The position numbers and the translations under genes are program-made. A stretch of 64,000 nucleotides of DNA from Liolophura sinensis (taxonomy: Eukaryota; Mollusca; Polyplacophora; Chitonida; Chitonidae), in NCBI RefSeq assembly GCF_032854445.1, contig NC_088305.1, positions 27,492,628-27,556,627 of the forward strand. Direction: 5' to 3'. The notes beneath the pieces are model-generated. The model was not told the origin of the DNA. It searched no databases and saw nothing but the letters and a program-made list of their open reading frames with translations. Shown piece by piece: positions 24,301-36,300 of the stretch (position 1 is its first letter; each line of letters opens with the position of its first letter).

Positions 24301-27300
24301 CCTTCCCTCAGTTGAAAACAAATTTGGCCCTTGGAGAATAATGAGGTTTCTGTATGAATGAGATTGCTTTACGAGTGAGCCACACAAAACGATCAATGGT
24401 TTTAATATCAGTAAATGGGTTTGCAAAGTTTTTCATTATATATCACTGCCAGTGTTTTGAAATTTGACCTAAAATAAGGTTACTTTTGGTGCTGACACTT
24501 TTTCTAGTAGGTCGTCACCTGACATTCCAGCGAATTAAACATCTTTCCACAATAAAAGAAAACAGGATCAGGAAAAAAAGAAAAACTTAGTATTTAAACT
24601 TAGAATTTTGGGTCAAATACAGTAAATGTAACTGTTTTATTTTAATTCTTTTTGAGTTTTTTTTATAATGAGCAAAACTACTATTAACCTGTTAAAATGC
24701 CTTTTCAGCCTGCACATAACGGCCTTAACACATTGACTGCTGGCTACGAGATATCTCGTGTCAGCATGTTTTACCCTATATGCCACTACAAGATAACTCA
24801 TACTGATACACATGGTGATGTTTTGCACCACTGATCAGCTGGAAATGGTGATAACACAACTGGGACACTTTTGGCTGTTTTAAGCAGTTGTGTTATCACC
24901 ATTGCCAGCCGATCAGTGTTGCAAAACATCACCATGTGTTTCAGTACGAGTTATCTTGTAGTGGCGTATAGGATAACACATGCTAGCATGAGATATCTCG
25001 TAGCTGGCAGCCAGCGTGTTAAAATGACGCTTTGGAATTTAAACTGAATCTTAAGCAATTCAGTCAGTGTGTTTTTAACAAATTACAGGCTGTGTATAGA
25101 TTGTTGGAGTTTAGTTCTGCTAACACATTAAAATAAGCTACAAGTTTACTATAATCCATACAAAATAATACAACGATTACCACCAAGCGTTCGCTTTGTA
25201 AAACTTCAATGGTACCGGTATTTTATAAATGCAAACAAAATTAAACTTCCATAAACTAATATGTACAAACTTCCTAAATTATGTTTTATTCATGCATGTT
25301 TCACTTACTCTAAATTATGTCTGTATAGTATGTAAAAACACAAATGTAACTGCAAGAACATCGCTAACTGCGAAGACTGATCCACTGGCTATCTAGTCAG
25401 TTTGTTCTCATGAAAACCAAACCACGAGAAGAGTTGTTTCCCTTAGATAGCATGAATGTTGCATATATAATGTGAACTCACATAACCACATCAAGGAAGA
25501 CACATTTTTCAAGAGAGAGGACAAAACAACACAAACAACAACATTCATTAGGTGAAAAATGTCCTTCACCACAACCCTGAATAAGAAGCAAATACAAAAT
25601 ACTCAGATTGGACAAATCACAATATTAGTCAGTAAAGGAGAAACAGCCATAGAATTATTAGTAAGTACATGTTAGAAGTCACAGGTCAATTGTACAACGC
25701 TTTTGGATAAAAAGAAACAATTTTGACACCTTAAATGTCTTTATATAACTTGCAATGTGCCCGAAAACACATACATGAATTTTACATTCTCAAGTTTTTA
25801 TAACGCCATTTTGGGAAATTCGAAAACCGGAGATCCAGCTGGCCGACTTCTCCAGAACTGACTAAGGGGTGCCAGAGACGAACAAAATGGTGGGTGAAAT
25901 TGGCATGAAAATTTAAACCTTACTCTTCATAATTCCGTGATCCGGCATGATGGAGATTTTGAACCGTGGACTATATGAGTAAATAAATCATGGAATGTTG
26001 TTACAAAAACACATCACACAATGGTACTATTACAATCACGCAGAACATGTACGTAGGGTAATTATTTCTACAGTATTTTAACGATGTTTCTTTGTTTTTA
26101 AGTGCCAAAAGCCCAGGTTAGGGTCTGAAAGGTCGCTGGTTCAAACCCCAACAAGGTCATGTGCCATATCAAAATTATGACAGTACCATTAATTACTTCT
26201 CCCTCTAAGGGTGCCATATAGGAACATATGTGTATCCACTGTGTACTAAAGGCTTATTTGAATCGCGGAATTCATTTACCTTGTTTTACAGAGCTGAATA
26301 TTGATTTGGGCATTTTAAGCAGTACTTAACAGTTTTGGGGCTGGTAACCAGGCAGATAGAAGGAGAAAAAGCCACTCTAGCCCACCTGACAAATGTGTGT
26401 TGGTACACCTGACACAATTAGCTGTTATTGAGCCAGCGGATTCAGCAGGTGGATTCAACCTTCATACTGGTCAAAATTAAACCTTGCTATCTGGCAGTGG
26501 TCGTTTTGCCAGGTTGATCATTAATTACCAAGATGATTAATAATTACTAATACAGTCCTTTACTAACATCAAGATGATCATTAATTACCATGATGATTAA
26601 TAATTACTAATACAGTCCTTTACTAACATCAAGATGATCATTAATTACCATGATAATTAATAATTACCAAGATATCCTTTAATTGCCATGATCATTCTCC
26701 ACTATCAAGATGATCATTAATTTTCAAGATGCTAGTTATTGTTTATTAGATGTTCACTGATTTTAAGATGATTCATTAATTGCCACAGCAACAATATATC
26801 TTGTAAAACCCACACTGATCAAATGAATTCCACACTCACTCTCAGATGTAAAGCTTTCTTAACTGAAAGATTACCAAACCAGACTTCACCAACCCCCTGC
26901 CCTCCTCAAACCTACATGTGCAACGGCTCAAGATATAAATGTAATTTTCCACCAAAAAAACCCTTAAGAAAACAGAACAAACATTTTCTGATGCACAGAT
27001 CTGTCAACAATAATTGTCTACTTCTTTCCAGAATGAAGAAATACTGAAGTAGTGATGGTCAAATCAAATTCCACTTACATACCTAGCACACATCACTTCC
27101 TCCCCAGTGACGTTTGGAACCCAGCACATTTTTTCAAATGTCTGAGAACTCTGAAGTGGCACTGAGAGAAATAATTTATCTGTCTAACTTTGATGTAGGC
27201 CAAACCCATCAAGACCACTGGAACCCTTCTCGTAATCCCTCTGAGGCTCTATATCTTTCAAACACAATAACGAATGCACTGAGCTCTTTCAAAATCCCAT

Positions 27301-30300
27301 CAATTTCTCACCATATGGCACATTGCAGAGCTCAAACAAACCGCAGTGGAGGTGACCCAACATGGGCTACACTAGTCACAGCAGTAAATCACATCTCAAA
27401 GGAACTAATGCTATAAATCCTCACCTGAGAGACAAAAAAATGCCCTAGGATCAGTGGTATATCAAACAATTTAACTTTCCGACACTTTTTTTTTGGCACC
27501 AGCACCAAAATCTCCAGAAATAAAAGGCAAAATAAGAAAATATTTTATGGTGTCCATATAATTTAGCTATAAGCTTACTGTTTCTCATCCAGCTGATCCA
27601 CACACAATGACTTTAGCACAAAATGTGAGACAATTTCAAAAGTACGGGTTCGAACAGTCCAGTTAATAACAATTCAGACTCCTTGTAATCCATACATGCA
27701 CACTTTGACACACTGTAAGATAATTCAATGGCTCCCGTTCAAACAGAACAGCTAAAAGCAATTCAAGTTCCTTGCAAACAATACTTGCACACTTTGACAC
27801 ACACTGTAAGATAATTCAATGCCTCCAGTTCAAACAGAACAGCTGAAAAGAATTCAAGTTCCTTGCAAACAATACTTGCACACTTTGACACACACTGTAA
27901 GATAATTCAATGCCTCCAGTTCAAACAGAACAGATAAAAGCAATTCAAGTTCCTTGCAAACAATACTTGCACACTTTGACACACACTGTGAGATAAATCA
28001 ATGCCTCCAGTTCAAACAGAACAGCTAAAAGCAATTCAAGTTCCTTGCAAACAATACTTGCACACTCTGACACACACTAAGATAATTCAATGCCTCCAGT
28101 TCAAACAGAACAGCTGAAAACAATTCAAGTTCCTTGCAAACAATACTTGCACACTTTGACACACACTGTGAGATAATTTCAACATAAATTAACTGGAAAA
28201 GTTCAGTTAAAATAGTGCTGGTCCCAATTCTGAATCCACGTGCTCCATCAAATTCCATTCAATTTCAACACCTTTCAACATCAGTTAGACCAATTCAGTT
28301 CCTTTGAGTCCATACATACACAACTTGACACAGTCTGAAACAAATTTCCAAACTCTTAATTGGTTGGAATAATTCAGTAAAAAATGATGCAGATCCTTCT
28401 AAATGTAATAACCCATCCAAATATATTTTGATATAAATCAGCTGAGAGACAAACACTTCTTCCACATACTGTGCCATCATCAGTACATCAGCTGAGGGAC
28501 ATACACTTCTTCCATGTATTGTGTCAATGTCAGTACATCAGCTGAGAGACAAACACTTCTTCCACATACTGTGCCAACATCAGTACATCAGCTGAGAGAC
28601 AAACACTTCTTCCACCTACTGTGCCAACGTCAGTACATCAGCTGAGACACAAACACTTCTTCCACATATTGTGCCAACATCAGTACATCAACTGAGAAAC
28701 ACTTCTTCCACATATTGTGTCATCATCAGTACAGCAGCTGAGAGACAAACACTTCTTCCACATATTGTGCAAACGTCAGTACATTAACTGAGAGACAAAC
28801 ACTTCTTCCCCATATTGTGTCAACGTCAGTACATCATCTGAGAGACAAACACCTCTTCCACATACTGTGCCATCGTCAGTACATCAGCTGAGAGACAAAC
28901 ACTTCTTCCACATACTGTGCCAACGTCAGTAAATCAGCTGAGAGACAAACACCTCTTCCACATATTGTGTCAACATCAGTACTGTTTGACCAACTTATCG
29001 CCCGGTCACAGAACACATGGGACAGGGAATTTTCCAGATTCGGCTTGGAGACAATCACGCCTAAAGACTGACAGTGCTCTGTCACATGTTAGTTTCACCT
29101 GAAGTTCATTTTCACTTGCTTTCCACCAATACGACATACATGTCACATATAGAAAAGCTCACCAGTACAACTTGCCAAATCACTAATGTTTTACTCCAGG
29201 CACTTTTTCCCCACCCAGAATATACAGGTACCCAGAGAAAAATTCTGGAATGTGGCATTAAACAGCAACCAATCCAAAAAAAAAGTTTACAAAACAGTCA
29301 AAAGATTTTGAGAAACTCTCAGTCGCATTTTGATAAAATTCATGCTTAGTTTACATAGTTGTTTAGTTTGTCAGATATGAAATATAGCAGATATTTTAAT
29401 ACCACAATGCATCAGAGAATCCATAAGCAGTTGTCATGGCAACCAACATCCTGACGATCCATTCCATGCTGATGTTGGGACATCTACATACATGTTACCG
29501 CACTGAATTCTGATGCAGACAACTTCAAGCTACCAAATACAGCCTATCAGAAAACACTTTGCCAGAGATTATCAAACAATCTTCAAAATGTGTAGAATTC
29601 AAAATCTTCTTCAGTAAATAAAAACATTCTCAACATTATCATTTTAACTGACAATCCAAAATCAGTCAAATCTTTAAAATGAGAGAACCTAGTCTGAAAC
29701 TTTTCATTTCAAATTTTGCATGATGACCTCTGATATGTTCTCCTTTAATTAAAATTAATGCAGGTATTTCAGAGTACTGAGTCATGCTACATTCTTTGCC
29801 AGGTGCAAGAGACAAGCATACAGATTAGCCAAGGACCTACTTTTTTTTTTTATCTCTTTGTCGAGCGAATGTGTAAGTGAGACACCCTGATTTACGAGTC
29901 TGGCTAAATCTATGTACGAAAGCTATTGTAGATCATGCTCAGTGAGATTCCCTGGTTTAGGTAGGCAGGGACAACATACAGGTGAAGTATTACATACATG
30001 TACGTTCATCATATCTACGAACTGGGTGAACACACATAAGTGATGGAGACGGAAGGTGTTCGTCTGCAAACACAAAATGGGCAATACACAAAAATGATGA
30101 TCGGTTGTTTCTTTGTTCACTTGCTTTGGGTTTAACATTGATTTAACCATTTGACAAATTTTATCCTATTGGTGCTTCACGCTGTACTCAAGAATGCTTC
30201 ATTTATACCAAGGTGGCCAGCATTATGATGGAAGGAAACCTGGCAAATTCTGGAGGAAATCCACAACCAGGTTGCTGTAGACCCCATTATTTAAGAGATG

Positions 30301-33300
30301 ATATCTTAAGGGTGTCTCAATGTGGCCAACCAGTACCAAAGCTGACAAACTTCTAGTGCAGTCTAAATGTAATTCCATCCCAAGGACACTGAACATGAAA
30401 TTGGACAGGATACCGCCCAGTCACAGTATACTGACACCAGACATGGCACCTCAGTCACACACAGTATACTGACACCAGACATGACACCCACCCAGCCACA
30501 GTATCCTGACACCAAACAAGACACCCAAGCAGCCGCAGCATACTGATACCAGACATGACATCTCACCCAGACACAACAATGTATAGCCAAGATGTCCCTT
30601 ATCAATGTAGAGCATGACCTGCTTTAGAATTGAACTTCCGTCCCCCGTATCGGAAGACAGTAACTCTATAACTGAAATGAGTTGTGGACTAAGTGTTTTT
30701 TTTTTTCCTGCAAACAGACTAAATGTAACCTACTTATACTGTTAGTTACAGGGTGACTCAGTGACAGGATACACAAATATACGGTGTCAGTAATCCTCAT
30801 ATTCACACCTCACCCAATATGAGGATAAGTGACACCATATACCTGCATATCCTATCACAGAGTAATCTTATAACAAATTTATCCTGCAAAGACTCATCAA
30901 GAGGTGAGAGGTGTGACCATTGTATGCACAACCAACAAAGGGTGACACGTTTGATGTCGTCTGCAGGATTCGAGAATATAGCTGTACCCCGTGTGACCAT
31001 TGTTGTCCAATGAAAGGCGGAGTATTCTGTCTGATGCAGGATAAATTCATATATGTTTATAAATAGGAGTACATGTGAATGATACCTCAAAACACACTAA
31101 AGAGTTTGAAAATGTACCTGAATGATCTGTTTGATTGAACGATTGTTTTAAGAGCATGGAGAGCTGAAAAGCAGGTTCAAAGCTTCAATGACAAATTGAT
31201 TTGATTAATGAAACCCCAAAGTCAACGGGGATCAATGATGATCCCATGAAAAGCATGAACACAAGAAACATTCAAAAGGCTCACACATAAATTTTCCATA
31301 CATTAATTTTTGTCGCAGACATGATTAATGATTTACGTTTTAATTTCAATGTAATTTACATGTTTTAATTTTAATGTATTTTACATTAGTTTCAATTTAG
31401 TGAACTTAATATCTTTCTATCCCATAGAAAGGCACAAACAAACAACATCCTTTTAATATGATACCGCAAGAAACAATTTCTTAAAAGTTTTTCCATAAAT
31501 TGGTACATTAATTTTAGGGGGATTATTTTCATAATCTCACTGTCTTATATTTGTTCCATACACTAAGTTACAAAACATATGTCTCACAAAAAACATAGGA
31601 AAATGGATTAGCTACGTTTGTGACAATGAACTTCAACCGACAACAAGGGATGAATGGAATATCTTTGAGAAACTCAAGAATAAGCCATGTCAGCATTTCA
31701 GGAGTCCCGCGAGCTCACGCAGATATGGATGAGCACTGAATTTACATGTACCGCTCACAGAGCGGCTCTGTCGGCCCTACCGCGCTGTGAGCAGCTACCG
31801 CAAACTCACTTGTTTTGGCTGACTATGAGTTCGTGACAGCCCCCACCCTGTCTTGTTCAAACCTGAGTGAACTCAATAGACTCCTGAAAATACCTGGCTC
31901 CTAACAGACAAACTCATTGGTGGAGTACTAATGTTTCGAACTTTAGATGTCCAGCCTGATTGGTCACAGTGGTTGCTACGCAAATCAAAAACTTTGGATT
32001 AATCATAAGCTGTTACAGACAACATCCCTAAACTATCCCATTACCCTTTTCTGATTTTGATTTCAAATATAGAGAAATCCCAAATGTCATTAACTTCAAA
32101 TAGATAAGACATCTGCCCAATTTAATGACTGCCTGAAACTCTATGTGATTATCAAAACCTCTTCCCACAGCGTCATTGCTGCGTCCTCATGCAGAACAAC
32201 TCTGAAACTCCACACTGCAACAAAACCTCATTCATTTTTAATTTCCAAGTATCTTTAAAGAGAACAAGGTCATGAGTCACACTTAATTACACACCAGACT
32301 GAAATTTTATGCCTCCATTTTCTTTAAATATTGATACGCGTTATCACAATTGCTACCGCTGGAACCTGACTCCGATTCGTATTGATTTTTTTGTCCAATG
32401 CATCTGTTATGTATCGTATGCAGGACTACACTAGGTGTGAAAATTTACAGTGATCTTAGCACGGCAAATTAGATCAAAACTTATTTTCTACATCAATTTT
32501 ATAACACCTCACAAAGATATCACAAACTTTCTATTCTAATTCCATATATGTTCTCTGAAACAAAACTGTCTTTCTGCATGAAAACAACCTTCTGACTTAA
32601 ATAATACAACTATGCGGTAAATACCACAAAAAGGGTAACAAGACTAATATTCCCTTTTGTCACAATCAAGAGCATCCCTCAACCTTTTCGCATATACAAG
32701 AGCAACTTTCAATGCAAATTACGTACATTTCAATTTGACTTTGGAAACGAAACAACAATGGTGGGACTGGGCAGTTTCTTGGCTTCATACGAAGTATAAT
32801 ATTCTATCGGTCTACACAGAATAATGACTTCAAATTATGCTTGAATAAACACCTTGCAAATATGCGAAAAGGTTGAGGAATTACAACAATCATTTACATC
32901 TTTAATACTTGTAATACTTAGTTTTCTCTCACACATTACATGCAATTTCCACAAATCAAACCATAAACGTTAAAAAAAAAAAGATATATATAAATGTTAA
33001 ACTGTACATGACATTGAAGTTTGTCCATGGCTACTAAGAGTTGTTCATTTTTCCTAAATCTCACAACTGATTTTAATAAAGTTTTTTGAGGTTTGTTGAA
33101 AACATAGGACCTTTGGTATCCTACTTGAAAAATTTAAGTTTCAGCACCAAAAGTCATTTAAAATTTAATGTTCCTTAATTTTTAAGTCATTTACATATGA
33201 TACACATAGTTATATGTATTAAACCGACATCAGCCATCCCTTCAAGATAATTTATGATATTTAATCTTCATAAGAACAATCAACATACATCAACATTTAA

Positions 33301-36300
33301 TATTCAGCTAAAATACAATCAAAAAATTTCAACCCTAATCTGAATGTTTTGTTTTTTAATATCAGCATTAAGGGATGACGATATGAAATAAAGTCCTTAA
33401 TATAAAAGTTAGTGGCATACGTACCATCACTGACGACAACAGCAGCTTTTCGACATAGTATCTCCATGTAACCCTCCCGGAAGGAAGGACTTCTCAGTGC
33501 GTAGATAATGGGGTTACATGCACTGTTCAGGTAACCAAAGGTGTATGCCTAAAGCAAGTAATGAAAACATTTTATACCATTAAATTTACTTTAGAATTAC
33601 ATATTTTTAGAGGACAATGGCAGAATATACTTAGTAATTAGATTTGTGTTTTCCGCCGTACTCAAGAATATTTCACTTATACGATGGCGGCCAGCATTAC
33701 AGTGGGAGGAAACCGGGCACAGCCCAGCGGAAACCCACGACCATCCGCAGGTTGCCTGCAGACCTTCCCACTTATCACCGGAGAGAAAGCCAGCATGAGC
33801 TGGACTTGAACTCATAGCGACCACATTGGTGGACAATGGCAGAAGTTTGGATACATGTGTCTGTACTATACAGAATGCTGAGTGAGTGACTGAGAGCGTG
33901 CACTGACAACTCACATCAAAGGCCATAATGAACATCCTATGTACACCATTTATGGCACTCAATCCCTATCTGTATTCCCATTAACAGATGTAAATGACAA
34001 TAAGTTGTGTCATTTTCAGCCGTAACTATAGGAGCACACAGCTGATTGGTGGGTTACTCATTCCGGTTTTTGTCACCGTGTTGTTTGAGATAACTGATTC
34101 ATTGAGCAGGGACCAATCAGAATAATCCTATCTTTAAAACTGGATCATTCCTGTAATTAAGGGGCTGGGTGCAAGATGAAATGAAATACTATATTGTGGG
34201 AATCTGAGCCTTATTGAGCTATTTAATACAAGGTGGGGGCCTCTCCCAAAACTAATGTGGCTAAAAGACATAATATTTATTTATTTAATTGATTGGATAA
34301 GAGGTTAGAGGTCATCAGGAGGCCTCGCTGGCTTATTCGGCTTGTGCGTTAATCTCGTCTCAGCTTTTCAGTCCATGAAAAAAGATGTTGAGTCTTTGTC
34401 CCCAGTTCACGCTGTTCTGTCTGCAGATTCATAGAATCTGAAGGTTTGGCAACTACACATACCTGTCAAAAGGAAGGTGTTCCCCAAAATACCAGAGCAC
34501 ATCGTAAATTTTTAAAATTAAATGAATGTTTGTCTCAGTTAAATCAGTCAGAGAAAGGTTGAGAAAGTTGGCTTTTCTGTTGACATGGCTTTACACGCAA
34601 TATTAAACACTGAAGATATGTTTCATGTCAACATCAGGATGTGCTGTAACATTAACGAGTTTCTGTGTAATTGTGTTCAACTAAACATGTCAGAAGAGCC
34701 GGTAGAGAACAGGTGTACGTGCACTAGCAGTAGTCTCATTACCAGAACGCACCGGAAATGCAACTGTTTGCGGACAAACACTGGGAAATTGATTTCCTCA
34801 CAAAACATTCCTTTGAACCTGTTTGTGTAAGGATTTGGCGTTAACTCTGGAAATCATGTCACATCTGTGCAGAAATATCCTTGGTTAAATTATCTTCATT
34901 AAACTGTAAAGCTGTCACTTAATTACCATCTGGCATCTGCGAGCTGAATTCAGGAACTTTCAAGAGCATGTAAAGTCCAAGTTGTCATTAGGTCATAGTT
35001 AATTTGTTAATTAATTTCTTATTATTAGGTAAATCAGCTACCTGTGATTAGAGTGATTTAGTGAGCCAAGAGCCCCGACCATAATTAATCATTTTCTGAC
35101 TCATTATTCTTCTCGTTAAAATTCATCATGTGACAATTAATCACCCACAAAACAGAGAATTATAAAATCTGCCAGATTAAAAGTTCACATGAATTCTACA
35201 AATCTTAGACAAACATATATATATATATGCAAATAGCTACATGTACATTGTTCTCGCCACGATATGACTGAAATATTGCCGATGTGGCGTTAACCCATAA
35301 TCATTCATTCATTTTGTATGTAGGCATGGCTAAACCTACAGAGCAATACATGTATCTCAGATTTTGTAACTTTTGTAATTTAAAAATATATACAAAAGAT
35401 AATACACTGTGTCTTTCAATTTTTCAAAAGTTCTGTCAAATGCGCCATTTCTCTGTTCGTACATGTGTAGATATTATTTTGTCACGTTGTACTACAACAC
35501 CGCTGGAAATTATTTCAAGTATTTTAAGTCCACATTATTAAAAAGTTACAGTGTTAATTTACATGGCAGTTTTGTCCCGCACCAAAAAGTCGATCCCCTG
35601 TCAAAGCATTATTTCAACTGCGACATTGTCCCTATCTTGCTGCTTGTTTCTGAGGTTGTATCGGGATATATCACTGATTACAAACGGTATCATACTGTGT
35701 GAGAGCCCAGCATGACAAGAATGAGAAAAACACTCGCATTACACAATCTGGACTCAAATTGCTCAACTTTTTTTTACTTGGCTAGAAATTAAAGGAAAAG
35801 CCTATATAAAATGAAGTCACTGTTGCCAGAGAATTAAACCATGGAAAACTCAAGTTAAATATCTTTGCTCTTTTAATTCTTTTAATGGGGCAGAATCAAA
35901 TGCACTCAGACATTTCAGTTAAACAGATAGAAAATTGCCCTGTGACAGGGTTTTTATTTATAATTTGAGGAGGTCCAAGCTCAAAAGAAGGCAGCTGAAT
36001 TGAAAGTAATTATGTTGCAATTATTCTTCATTAAATGGTCATAACATCCAAAGTAGACGGCTACATGGACACAGTAGACAGCTGTCTGCAGCCTGCTACG
36101 AGCCCTTTTTGAACACCCTGCTGTGATGTCATCAACATATTGCAATACAAACATGGCACGTTTTTTTACGCCTTCCTTACAATTCAAATATATATAAATG
36201 GACTTAATTCTGTTTAAGAATGTCATAAATATGTAAGTATAAAAAATATTTTTATTGCCTTTTTCTCGAAGGTTTTTTTTTTAAGAGCAATGGACTCTAT

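Larger units (their letters stand above)
15320..33424 (-). other. GPCR intron 2 (about 18 kb)
   Basis: No coding exon recognised. Its tandem arrays, MITEs and hairpins are listed separately. Stretches 15.4-17.1, 17.3-18.9, 19.3-23.5, 25.1-26.5 and 29.0-30.1 kb show only AT-rich unique-looking DNA and short homopolymers. Several ORFs of 100-154 codons here (for example 18193-18561 minus, 20731-21195 plus) have low complexity and no family features. Confidence 0.7.

Noticed and set aside
26104-26152. Functional tRNA gene
   Set aside because: Only a B box is present; no A box, anticodon stem or acceptor stem pairing found.
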